Below are positions 1 to 6,111 of a DNA stretch of 17,125 nucleotides, in pieces. Position 1 is the first letter of the stretch. Every line of letters begins with the position of its first letter. The stretch is from contig JBBQVO010000060.1 of assembly GCA_038211505.1 (NCBI GenBank), positions 1 through 17,125 of the forward strand, in the 5' to 3' direction. The stretch is from JBBQVO01 sp038211505 (GTDB lineage: Bacteria; Chloroflexota; Dehalococcoidia; DSTF01; JACRBR01). The position numbers and the translations under genes are program-made. The notes under the pieces are model-generated. The model was not told where the DNA came from, ran no database searches, and saw nothing but the letters and a program-made list of their open reading frames with translations.

Positions 1-831
1 ACGGCGACGATGGTCGATGGGCAACTCGCCTTCGCGAACCTCGAGGGCGCGCTGACCGAGCGCGGAGATCCCTGGCCGAAGGGCTACAACTTTCGCACGC
101 CGACGCGATTCGTCAACGGGCTCGCCGACGCGCGCTTCGGCGTCGTTTCGCTCGCCAACAATCACACGATGGACTACGGCGCCGTCGGATTACAGGACAC
201 CATCCTCGCGCTCGACAGCGTCAACGTCGCCCATTGCGGCGCCGGCAACAACGCGACGCAGGCCCACGCGCCTGCGCTCATGCGCGCCGCCGACGTCACC
301 GTCGCGTTCCTCTGCTACGCCGCGACGCCGGTCGAAGGCGGCGGCTTCGACATAACCGCCTGGGCGGCCACCGCCGACGCGCCCGGCATCGCCATCGGCA
401 CGCCGGACACGATCGTCGCCGACGTGGCGGCCGCGAGGCGCATCGCCGACTTCGTGATCGTCGCCGTGCACGCCGGCAGCGAGTACATCACGACGCCGAA
501 CGATACGCAACGCGAGCTGGCGCGCGCGGCCCTCGCGGCCGGCGCCGACGCCTACATCGGCGCGCACTCGCACGTCGTCCAGCCGGTGGAGCAGCGTGGT
601 TCGCAGCTGATCGCGTGGGGTCTCGGCAACTTCATCTTCGATCTCGACAACGTCGATCTCGCCAACATCCCCGAGCCACGAGTGTCGGCTATCCTCGACG
701 TCACGCTAACGAAGGGCAGCGGCGTCACGGCCTTCCACGCCATCCCCGTGACACAGGACGCGGACGAAGATCGGCCGCGGCCGGCGACCGACGACGAAGC
801 CGCTATCCTGCAACAACTCATCGGCCGCTGA
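1..831 (+). CDS. CapA-family metallophosphatase-like protein, 5' end missing
   Basis: The frame is open to the first base, so the true start and the first metal-binding strand lie upstream. The family (PGA_cap, a calcineurin-like phosphoesterase fold) is named for CapA of poly-gamma-glutamate capsule synthesis. Many members outside capsule loci have unknown substrates, and some act at the cell envelope. Visible motifs in order are FANLEGALT (the family NLEgplt strand), SLANNHTMDYG at about bases 150-180, VAVHAGSEY (equivalent of the usual HWGxEY), GADAYIGAHSHVVQP, and the closing GLGNFIFD near base 640. The His and Asn residues in these blocks are the expected metal ligands. The SDR gene starts 17 bases after the stop, so the two probably share a transcript. 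No capsule genes are visible. The family call is firm; the substrate is unknown. Confidence 0.9.
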   Translation, partial: TATMVDGQLAFANLEGALTERGDPWPKGYNFRTPTRFVNGLADARFGVVSLANNHTMDYGAVGLQDTILALDSVNVAHCGAGNNATQAHAPALMRAADVTVAFLCYAATPVEGGGFDITAWAATADAPGIAIGTPDTIVADVAAARRIADFVIVAVHAGSEYITTPNDTQRELARAALAAGADAYIGAHSHVVQPVEQRGSQLIAWGLGNFIFDLDNVDLANIPEPRVSAILDVTLTKGSGVTAFHAIPVTQDADEDRPRPATDDEAAILQQLIGR

Positions 832-848
832 CATGGAGGCAAACGACG

Positions 849-1658
849 ATGGATCTCGGACTGCGTGATCGCGTGGCGATCGTCGGCGGCGCCAGCCAGG
901 GCATCGGTCGCGCGACGGCCAAGATGCTCGCCATGGAGGGCTGCCGCGTCGTCATGGCGGCGCGTCGGAAGGACGAACTCGAAGTCGCGGCGGCAGACCT
1001 GCGGGCGCGCGTGTTCGCTGAAACGGGCAGTAACGCGACGATCGTCTCGGTCATGTGTGACATGTCGTCGCACGCCGACATCCAACCTCTCGTCGCGCGC
1101 ACCGTTGCCGAGTTCGGCGCGATCGACGTCGTCGTCAACAACGCCGGCGGCCCGCCGCTCGGGCGCTTCGAGCAGCATGACGACGCGGCGTGGCAGAAAG
1201 CGTTCGACACGAACCTGATGAGCGTCGTCTGGATGGTGCGCGAGACGCTGCCGCACCTGCGAAAGTCGGATCAGGCGCGCATCATCAACATCACCTCAAC
1301 CGCCGTGAAGGAGCCGATCGATGGGTTGATCCTCTCGAACAGCATCCGTCTCGGCACGACAGGCCTAGCGAAGACACTCTCGCGCGAGCTCGGCCCGAGC
1401 GGCATCACGGTGAACAACGTCGCGCCCGGCATGACGATGACCGACCGCATCCGGCCGATGATCGAGGCGCAGGCGAACGCCGCGAACCAAACATTCGAGC
1501 AGGCGCGCGACGAGCGAGCGAAACGCATCCCGACGCAACGCATCGGCGATCCCGAAGACGTGGCCGCGACGATCGTCTTCCTTGCGTCGGCGCAAGCCCG
1601 CCAGGTCACCGGCCAGACGATCCTCGTCGACGGCGGCGCCACCGCGAGCGTGATGTGA
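849..1658 (+). CDS. SDR-family oxidoreductase, atypical subgroup lacking YxxxK
   Basis: A 269-residue short-chain dehydrogenase/reductase-like Rossmann protein. The ATG at 849 is preceded by GGAGG at 835-839, which fixes the start. The dinucleotide-binding turn is GGASQGIG (13-20), with Gly in place of the usual Thr; NNAGG is at 97-101 and the conserved Ser is Ser150. Where classical SDRs carry Tyr-x3-Lys, this protein has Ser163-x3-Arg167 within LSNSIRLG, followed by the usual GITVNNVAPG and the C-terminal VTGQTILVDGG. This pattern matches the BKR-like SDR subgroup I know as cd05344, which also departs from the catalytic tetrad. It would often be named 3-oxoacyl-ACP reductase, but the substrate and even ordinary SDR catalysis are uncertain. 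It lies 17 bases downstream of the CapA-like gene. Confidence 0.9.
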   Translation: MDLGLRDRVAIVGGASQGIGRATAKMLAMEGCRVVMAARRKDELEVAAADLRARVFAETGSNATIVSVMCDMSSHADIQPLVARTVAEFGAIDVVVNNAGGPPLGRFEQHDDAAWQKAFDTNLMSVVWMVRETLPHLRKSDQARIINITSTAVKEPIDGLILSNSIRLGTTGLAKTLSRELGPSGITVNNVAPGMTMTDRIRPMIEAQANAANQTFEQARDERAKRIPTQRIGDPEDVAATIVFLASAQARQVTGQTILVDGGATASVM

Positions 1659-1693
1659 CGGGCAGACGGCGGGTATCTGCGCTGTCATGCGGA

Positions 1694-1724
1694 GGTTCCG
1701 TGGCCGCGGAAGGCCACCCGAACC
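1694..1724. repeat. Hairpin downstream of the SDR gene
   Basis: GGTTC (1694-1698) pairs with GAACC (1720-1724), and GTGGCC (1700-1705) pairs with GGCCAC (1712-1717) around a GCGGAA loop, with a small internal bulge. It begins 36 bases after the SDR stop. There is no T-run on the plus strand, so it could be a weak terminator, an mRNA-end stabiliser or a repeat palindrome. Confidence 0.6.
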
Positions 1725-1756
1725 ATGAAAATTAGCATCGCGACGCCGCGTCAGCA

Positions 1757-1778
1757 TTGTTGCGTGGAACCGCAACAA
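1757..1778. repeat. Perfect 8-bp inverted repeat
   Basis: TTGTTGCG (1757-1764) and CGCAACAA (1771-1778) are perfect complements around a six-base loop. It directly abuts the family A repeat that begins at 1781 and may be part of the same inserted unit. Confidence 0.6.
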
Positions 1779-1780
1779 CT

Positions 1781-1904
1781 GTCATTCCGAGCGCCGCCGA
1801 GGAATCTCTCCGATGTCACCACGAGTGTCATCCCGCGCGAATGTCGGCGGTGAGCAGGCGACGGAGGCAATCCCAAGAGATTCTTCGCTTCGCTCAGAAT
1901 GACG
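1781..1904. repeat. Interspersed repeat family A, inverted pair
   Basis: The left arm begins GTCATTCCGAGCG and continues through GAGGAATCTCT (1781-1809). The right arm, AGATTCTTCGC through CAGAATGAC (about 1878-1903), is its diverged reverse complement, so the unit can fold back on itself. The left arm recurs at 13848-13886 with 2 differences over 39 bases. Repeats of this CATTCCGAGCG...GAGGAATCT type are common in spacers of several bacterial phyla. Short reading frames through it are not genes. The rest of the 1659-2113 spacer holds only the neighbouring hairpins, one family B copy and the HNH terminator. Confidence 0.8.
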
Positions 1905-1947
1905 GGCCCAACCTGGCGCCGCTTTTGCGGGCGTCAGCGGCCGACAA

Positions 1948-1969
1948 CGGGCGGCCACGCGGGGCGCCT
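1948..1969. repeat. Interspersed repeat family B, degenerate copy
   Basis: The core CGGCCACGCGGGGC is the reverse complement of the core of the hairpin at 3819-3842, with further similarity on both sides. This copy has lost part of one arm. Confidence 0.5.
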
Positions 1970-2061
1970 GTGCAGGTCGGCCGGTCACTTCCTCACAGCC
2001 TGTGAGACTGCCACGCCCAGTTCGGGCGGCCTATCAGATCGCAGCTCGTCGAGCTGTCGCG

Positions 2062-2094
2062 CATAAATACGAAACCCGGATATTGTGGTCCGGG
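2062..2094 (-). terminator. Intrinsic terminator of the HNH gene
   Basis: Read on the minus strand, CCCGGA (2094-2089) pairs with TCCGGG (2080-2075) around an eight-base loop. It is followed by an interrupted T-rich tract (TTTCGTATTT). The stem starts 20 bases past the HNH stop codon. The stem is short, so strength is uncertain. Confidence 0.6.
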
Positions 2095-2113
2095 CGCTTC
2101 TGGACAGTCTGCC

Positions 2114-2647
2114 TCAGGCGAAGCCTTCGGCCACGGTCTCCCAGCCGGGCACGAATTTCCGCCAACCCTCCTCGCTATCGAGATACGGGTAGACGACGTA
2201 GTAGCTATTCACGCGCGGCTGCCGCGGCTCCTCCGCCAGCAGCATCTTCGCTTCCTGGGGCGTCCGCGCCGCCTTGCGATGATTGCAACTCTTACACGCC
2301 GTCACGAGGTTCTCCCACGTGTGCCGTCCGCCACGATGCCGCGGCATCACGTGATCCAGCGTCAGATCGCGGGCGCCACGGCGGCCGCAGTACTGGCACG
2401 TGTAGCGGTCGCGGTTGAAGACTTCACGCCGCGAGAGTCGCATCTGCGGCCGTGGTCGCTTGATCAGGTAGATCAGCCGGATGACGGACGGCAGCGGGAA
2501 CGAGCGCGTCGTCGTCCGCCACGATAGCCGGCTGTGCTCAAGCACCTCCGCCTTGCCGCGGTCAACGAGAACGAACGCCCGGCGCGGATTGCAGACGTTG
2601 AGTGGCTCGTAGTTCTGGTTGAGGACCAGGACGCTTCCCATGGGCAT
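2114..2647 (-). CDS. HNH endonuclease family protein
   Basis: About 177 residues. The N-terminal strand SVLVLNQNYEPLNV followed by RRAFVLVDRGKAEVLE is typical of stand-alone bacterial HNH proteins. The nuclease core has CQYCG (zinc pair, about residues 84-87), LTLDHVMPRHRGG with Asp98-His99, the middle Asn in TWENLV (about 113), and CKSCNHRK (second zinc pair, last His about 123). Members cleave or nick DNA; the cellular role of this subfamily is not established. The frame is open further upstream, but a good promoter lies inside that extension (TTGCCG-N18-TATGAT, 2701-2672), so translation should start at ATG 2647 or at the in-frame ATG 2641. It is a single-gene unit, divergent from the DinB pair, with its own terminator. 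Confidence 0.85.
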   Translation of the reverse strand: MPMGSVLVLNQNYEPLNVCNPRRAFVLVDRGKAEVLEHSRLSWRTTTRSFPLPSVIRLIYLIKRPRPQMRLSRREVFNRDRYTCQYCGRRGARDLTLDHVMPRHRGGRHTWENLVTACKSCNHRKAARTPQEAKMLLAEEPRQPRVNSYYVVYPYLDSEEGWRKFVPGWETVAEGFA

Positions 2648-2671
2648 TCCAGATTCACCCGCCTGCCCAGC

Positions 2672-2701
2672 ATCATAGCAAGGCCCGAAAACGCGCGGCA
2701 A
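2672..2701 (-). promoter_or_regulatory. Promoter of the HNH gene
   Basis: On the minus strand a -35-like TTGCCG (2701-2696) and a near-consensus -10 TATGAT (2677-2672) are separated by 18 bases. Transcription would start near 2665, leaving a leader of roughly 20 bases. Confidence 0.6.
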
Positions 2702-2715
2702 CGACGCCTCACGCC

Positions 2716-2745
2716 TGTACACAGTGCCGATGGGCGGCCTAGAAT
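2716..2745 (+). promoter_or_regulatory. Promoter candidate for the DinB-like pair
   Basis: TGTACA (2716-2721) and TAGAAT (2740-2745) are 18 bases apart, facing the DinB-like genes. It sits back to back with the HNH promoter. The -10 is good and the -35 is weak. Confidence 0.45.
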
Positions 2746-2796
2746 CGCCAGCAGCGCCTGGGACGGCCCGGACGCCGGTTCGGAAGGACACGCCAG

Positions 2797-3282
2797 ATGG
2801 CATCGAAAGACGACATCATCCAGGGGTTGGAAGTCTTGATCACCGAGTCTCGCCGCCTCTCGACGAGCCTCAGCGAGAAGCAGTGGGATCACGTCGTCGA
2901 CCTCGACGGCTGGAAGAACAAAGAGGTGCTCGCGCACATCGCCGGTGTCGGTGCCATCGTCGTACCGATGGTCTCCGGCTTCTCGACCGCGCCCGCGGGA
3001 GTCGATGTGATGGGAGCCGTGGACATCGACGGAATGAACGCCGGCATCGTCGCAGCGCGGGCCGGCGCGTCGGCGTCGGATCTCGCCGACGAGGTCGAGA
3101 AGAACTATCGAGGCGCGATCGACTTCGTTCGCGGTGTCCCCGAAGAAACGCTCGCAAAGCGCACGACGGCGATGGGCCACAAAGACATCCCGATCAGCGA
3201 TCTGTTGATCCGCATGGTCGTGATGCACGGGTTCGGGCACATCTACAGCGTCTACAGCGGCATCTTCTACTCGAAGGATTGA
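2797..3282 (+). CDS. DinB / mycothiol-maleylpyruvate-isomerase-like protein 1
   Basis: A 161-residue four-helix-bundle protein. ATG 2797 has GGAAGGA at 2782-2788, a strong Shine-Dalgarno. The pattern LDGWKNKEVLAHIAG, with His47 after the Trp, is the signature of the DinB/MDMPI N-terminal superfamily. Late in the sequence MHGFGHI supplies His144 and His148, completing the usual three-His metal site. Known relatives are thiol-dependent transferases and isomerases (mycothiol or bacillithiol) as well as the damage-induced DinB proteins of Bacillus, which are not DNA polymerase IV. No signal peptide is visible, so it is cytoplasmic. It is followed after 7 bases by a second member of the superfamily, so the two form an operon. 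The substrate is unknown. Confidence 0.8.
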   Translation: MASKDDIIQGLEVLITESRRLSTSLSEKQWDHVVDLDGWKNKEVLAHIAGVGAIVVPMVSGFSTAPAGVDVMGAVDIDGMNAGIVAARAGASASDLADEVEKNYRGAIDFVRGVPEETLAKRTTAMGHKDIPISDLLIRMVVMHGFGHIYSVYSGIFYSKD

Positions 3283-3289
3283 GGGCGGC

Positions 3290-3787
3290 ATGAACGGCGT
3301 GAACGACGCGCTGGCGATCCTCGAAGGCACGCCGCAGGTGCTCCGCGCGCTGCTGACGGACACGCCCGCAGATCTGTTGGGCGCAACCGACGGCGAATGG
3401 ACTGCCCTGGACGTAGTTGCGCACCTGGCGTCGCTCGATCCGTTCACGTTGGAGCGGCGAGTGCGCGCGATCGTCGAGGGATCCGAGCCGCCGCTACCGG
3501 AGATCGACGAGCACGAACTGCTCGCACGATCGGGATACGCGGGTCTGCCGCTGGACCAGCTGCTGTCGGACTTCGCCACGCGCCGAGCGTCAATCGTCGC
3601 GTGGCTCCGCCAGTTGACGCCGACGGATCTCAACAGGTTCGGGAATCATCAATCCGTCGGCCGACTAACCGCCGCCGAGATCATCAACCATAAGGCCTGG
3701 CATGATCTCTCGCATATCCAGCAGATCTGCCGCATCATCGCGGCCGCGCCGGACGCTCTCAGCGGCCCCATGCGCCAGTTCCACTAG
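3290..3787 (+). CDS. DinB-like metal-binding protein 2
   Basis: A 165-residue protein of the same superfamily as its upstream neighbour. GAGGG overlapping that gene's stop codon serves as ribosome-binding site for ATG 3290. EWTALDVVAHLASLD gives His45, and NHKAWHDLSHIQQI gives His138 and His142 (His134 is also near), so the three-His metal site looks intact. The WHDLSHIQQI block is typical of the DinB_2 type. The two proteins share the spacing of the last histidines (HxxxH) but are otherwise diverged, suggesting an old duplication or a heterodimer. No clear terminator follows; the convergent beta-lactamase-like gene ends 170 bases away. Confidence 0.8.
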   Translation: MNGVNDALAILEGTPQVLRALLTDTPADLLGATDGEWTALDVVAHLASLDPFTLERRVRAIVEGSEPPLPEIDEHELLARSGYAGLPLDQLLSDFATRRASIVAWLRQLTPTDLNRFGNHQSVGRLTAAEIINHKAWHDLSHIQQICRIIAAAPDALSGPMRQFH

Positions 3788-3818
3788 TACGCGCGGCATG
3801 GCTCGCCCGAATGTACAA

Positions 3819-3842
3819 GGGGCGGCCCCGCGTGGCCGTCCC
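3819..3842. repeat. Interspersed repeat family B, hairpin copy
   Basis: GGGGCGGCC (3819-3827) pairs with GGCCGTCCC (3834-3842) around a six-base loop, with one G-T wobble. It lies between two convergent genes. There is no T-run, so if it ends transcription it does so weakly. A degenerate reverse copy is at 1948-1969. The remainder of the 3788-3957 spacer shows nothing else. Confidence 0.6.
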
Positions 3843-3957
3843 TGTCCGAAGGCGCAGACTGCCACCGTCCGGCGACAGTCCACGGCCTGTCGGAGGAGCG
3901 ATACCGAACGTCAGGACGCGCCCCGCGTCGGCGTGCCCGTGCGCGAGACGCGCTCGG

Positions 3958-5298
3958 CTACGGATAACCATAGCGGCCGACGAACCATTGGTACGCCAGC
4001 GATGAGATCTCCTGGCCAAGCGGGATGTCGTCGTACTTGTTGACGACGTTCTCGGTGAAGAACGAGATGGCGTAGCCGTACCGCTCGCCGCCGCGCTCGT
4101 ACCAGACGATGCCGACGTCGTTGTCCGCCCAGCCCTCCTGATAGAGGAAGCCGTTCTTGTGCGAGACGGTTGCGCCTTCGCTCGTTCCGATCGGGATCAG
4201 ATAGTTCAGCCCCGGCTTGACCAGCGTCATCTTCGAGAGCATGTAGTCGCGCCAGAACGGCGCAAGCACGCGCCCCTGCCAGAGCGCAGCGAGTCCGCGG
4301 TTCGCGTCGCGCGCCGTAATCCGATTCTCATCGACGTCGTATAGCGACTCCTCCGGGAACGCCGGTGGATGATCGAGCAATGTGCTCGTCATGCCGAGCG
4401 CGTGCATGAAGTCGTTATCGCGGATGATGCCGGTCGTCAGATCGCCGCCGCCCACCCAGTCACGCATGAGCTGGCGCGCCGTCACGGGATCCGAGCGGTT
4501 GATCGTCTGGCCGATCAAATCGCCGGGCTCCGGTTCCGGATACTTGTAGTCCTGCAGGTCGAGCGCGACGCGCATCAGCCCGTAAAGGTTGATCGTGCAG
4601 CCCGGCAGCCGCGTCGCGTTGCCGTTGACGTCGATCGTCTCGTTGGTGCGCAGGTCCGTGATCGCGACCGCGGTGTCAATCGGAATCGACGAGTTCGCGA
4701 TCGCCGCGGCGATGCTGTCCTGCAGCTGCAGCATGTCGGGCCCGGGGAGCGGCTCATCGAAGCCGTTGCAGATCGGCGTGTAGAAGGCGAAGGTCTCCGA
4801 CGAGACGAGGCCGCTGGCCGCATACGTCGTGACGCGCGCGAAATGAGTCGAGCCTTCCTCGAGCCCGTCCCAGATGTAGCCCCAGACGGGAGGCGCCAGC
4901 GGGCCGACGCTGATGTAGCTGCCGTACTCGAAGCCGTTGTTGTACGTGCTGAGATCGACGAATTGCGCACCAGCGCGTGACGGCGTCCACAAGAACGTCG
5001 CGCGGACGCCGTTCGATGCGAAGCTCGTGCACTCGGCATGGAACATTGCCGCGCCAGATGCCGCGCCGGGTCGCGTTGGTGGCGGCAACGGCTGCGGCGG
5101 CCCAGCGGTCGCAGTCGCGACGGGCGGAGGCCGCGAGGCGATCGTCGTCGGTGTGCGCGTCGGCACACCCGTGTGCGTCGCGGTCGGCGAGCCGGGGAAC
5201 GCGATGCCGGCGCGAGCATGCGGTGTGTGGCCGAAGAGGAGCGCGATCGAGGCTGCGAAAACCGTGGCGGCGAGCGTCATGCTCAGGACGAACTTCAA
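3958..5298 (-). CDS. Exported protein with FN3-like and degenerate class-A beta-lactamase-like domains
   Basis: 446 residues. The start appears to be TTG 5298 with GGGAAGG ten bases upstream; ATG 5280 is an alternative without a Shine-Dalgarno. Residues 2-30 form a signal peptide ending HARA. Residues 36-80 are a Pro/Thr-rich linker, and 82-180 resemble a fibronectin-III-like beta domain (ECTSFASNGVRATFLW to YTPIC). From about 190 there is a serine-beta-lactamase/transpeptidase-like fold: VAITDLRTNETIDVNG, the helix at LPGCTINLYGLMRVA, IIRDNDFMHALG, ITARDANRGLAALW, then SHKNGFLYQEGWADNDVGIVW. Aligned with the family, SxxK has become Cys234-Thr-Ile-Asn237, SDN is RDN (293-295) and KTG is KNG (381-383). 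Acyl-enzyme chemistry is therefore doubtful and antibiotic resistance should not be inferred. It probably acts outside the membrane, perhaps binding cell wall. Confidence 0.8.
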   Translation of the reverse strand: MKFVLSMTLAATVFAASIALLFGHTPHARAGIAFPGSPTATHTGVPTRTPTTIASRPPPVATATAGPPQPLPPPTRPGAASGAAMFHAECTSFASNGVRATFLWTPSRAGAQFVDLSTYNNGFEYGSYISVGPLAPPVWGYIWDGLEEGSTHFARVTTYAASGLVSSETFAFYTPICNGFDEPLPGPDMLQLQDSIAAAIANSSIPIDTAVAITDLRTNETIDVNGNATRLPGCTINLYGLMRVALDLQDYKYPEPEPGDLIGQTINRSDPVTARQLMRDWVGGGDLTTGIIRDNDFMHALGMTSTLLDHPPAFPEESLYDVDENRITARDANRGLAALWQGRVLAPFWRDYMLSKMTLVKPGLNYLIPIGTSEGATVSHKNGFLYQEGWADNDVGIVWYERGGERYGYAISFFTENVVNKYDDIPLGQEISSLAYQWFVGRYGYP

Positions 5299-5339
5299 CG
5301 TTGTCGAACCTTCCCTGTCCCGGAACTGCCGCCCGCCTG

Positions 5340-5368
5340 ATTCTGCGCGAGAACGATCGCTGAGGCAA
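5340..5368 (-). promoter_or_regulatory. Promoter candidate for the beta-lactamase-like gene
   Basis: On the minus strand TTGCCT (5368-5363) and CAGAAT (5345-5340) are separated by 17 bases. A start near 5333 gives a leader of about 35 bases that contains GGGAAGG, consistent with the TTG start at 5298. Confidence 0.5.
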
Positions 5369-5392
5369 CCGCCAGGCGATCGACGCTCGTCG

Positions 5393-5421
5393 CTGACCCA
5401 TGCATGTTCGCCTGATACGCT
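5393..5421 (+). promoter_or_regulatory. Promoter candidate for dut, leaderless type
   Basis: CTGACC (5393-5398) and TACGCT (5416-5421) are 17 bases apart. Only six bases separate the -10 from ATG 5428 and no Shine-Dalgarno is present, so the transcript would begin at or next to the start codon. Confidence 0.45.
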
Positions 5422-5427
5422 GCCGCC

Positions 5428-5865
5428 ATGAGCGACGGCATCGAACTCCGTGTACGCAGATTGAAGGCGGCTGCCAGGCTCCCCGTGCGATCAACCCCGG
5501 CGGCGACGGGGCTCGATCTCCGCGCCTGCCTCGACGCGCCGATCGTGCTCACGCGCGGGCCGCAACTCGTGCCCACAGGCATCGCCATCGAGTTTCCCGT
5601 CGGATACGACGTGCAGGTGCGGCCGCGATCGGGCCTGTCGCTCAAGGGTGTCGGCGTGGCGTTCGGGACGATCGACGCTGACTATCGTGGCGAGGTGCTC
5701 GTCACGATGTGGACGTTCGGCGCGGCCGAGACCTACGAGCTGCGCGACGGCGACCGCATCGCCCAGCTCGTCGTCGGCGTCGTCGCTCCAGCCGAGGTCC
5801 TCGAGGTCGAAGAGCTGTCGGAGTCCGCGCGCGGCGACGGCGGCCACGGCTCAACTGGGCGCTGA
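5428..5865 (+). CDS. dut: dUTP diphosphatase
   Basis: A 145-residue trimeric-type dUTPase that hydrolyses dUTP to dUMP and pyrophosphate, keeping uracil out of DNA and supplying dUMP for thymidylate synthesis. All five motifs are present: ATGLDLRA (26-33), PRSGLSLKG (66-74), GTIDADYRGE (80-89, catalytic Asp83, uracil-contacting Tyr86), DRIAQLVV (109-116) and the C-terminal arm RGDGGHGSTG (135-144). His in the arm (usual bacterial residue Phe) matches the mycobacterial-type enzyme. The length is normal for the family. It is divergent from the beta-lactamase-like gene and is followed by an intrinsic terminator at 5924-5955. The start is the only sensible ATG; it lacks a Shine-Dalgarno and is probably read from a leaderless mRNA. 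Confidence 0.96.
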   Translation: MSDGIELRVRRLKAAARLPVRSTPAATGLDLRACLDAPIVLTRGPQLVPTGIAIEFPVGYDVQVRPRSGLSLKGVGVAFGTIDADYRGEVLVTMWTFGAAETYELRDGDRIAQLVVGVVAPAEVLEVEELSESARGDGGHGSTGR

Positions 5866-5867
5866 TC

Positions 5868-5897
5868 TTGACCGGCTTCCGAAGCCAGTGATAGACT
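5868..5897 (+). promoter_or_regulatory. Sigma70-like promoter candidate after dut
   Basis: TTGACC (5868-5873) and TAGACT (5892-5897) are 18 bases apart. It would start transcription near 5904, directly in front of the terminator at 5924-5955, so it may drive a very short RNA or an attenuated leader of the tRNA-His unit. Confidence 0.4.
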
Positions 5898-5923
5898 TTT
5901 GCGGATTCGAGTGGGGTTGCCGG

Positions 5924-5955
5924 CGCTCTGCGTATCTACTTCGCAGGGCGTTTTT
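5924..5955 (+). terminator. Intrinsic terminator between dut and tRNA-His
   Basis: CGCTCTGCG (5924-5932) pairs with CGCAGGGCG (5942-5950) in a nine-base-pair stem with one wobble and a nine-base loop. It is followed at once by TTTTT (5951-5955). It lies 59 bases after the dut stop. Confidence 0.85.
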
Positions 5956-5984
5956 CGTCGCAACGCCGCACGATTCCGACGCCT

Positions 5985-6061
5985 GGTGGGCGTGGCCTAG
6001 CGGTTAAGGCGCCTGGTTGTGGCCCAGGAGATCGAGGGTTCAAATCCCTCCGTCCACCCCA
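5985..6061 (+). tRNA. tRNA-His (GTG)
   Basis: The acceptor GTGGGCG (5986-5992) pairs with CGTCCAC (6051-6057). The D stem GCCT/AGGC, the anticodon stem CCTGG/CCAGG around TTGTGGC (anticodon GTG at 6019-6021) and the GGTTCAAAT T-arm are all present. The histidine-specific extra G at -1 is encoded (5985) and faces the discriminator C (6058). CCA is encoded at 6059-6061. Confidence 0.97.
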
Positions 6062-6111
6062 TTCCTCTTCTATCCCCAAGCAGGGCCGTCGGCGTCGACG
6101 AAAGGAACCCC

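Noticed and set aside
1757..2005. Small open frames across the 1659-2113 spacer
   Set aside because: They translate repeat family A (peptides of the SERSEESL type on the minus strand) and have no ribosome site.
2648..2803. Upstream extension of the HNH gene
   Set aside because: It contains the gene's likely promoter, overlaps the divergent DinB gene start and adds residues absent from the family.
3958..4700. Antibiotic-resistance beta-lactamase
   Set aside because: The SxxK nucleophile and base are replaced, so resistance is not supported by the sequence.
6019..6111. N-terminal extension of the membrane protein from ATG 6019
   Set aside because: The ATG lies inside tRNA-His. GTG 6112 has a well-placed AGGA and begins a sensible low-complexity tail.
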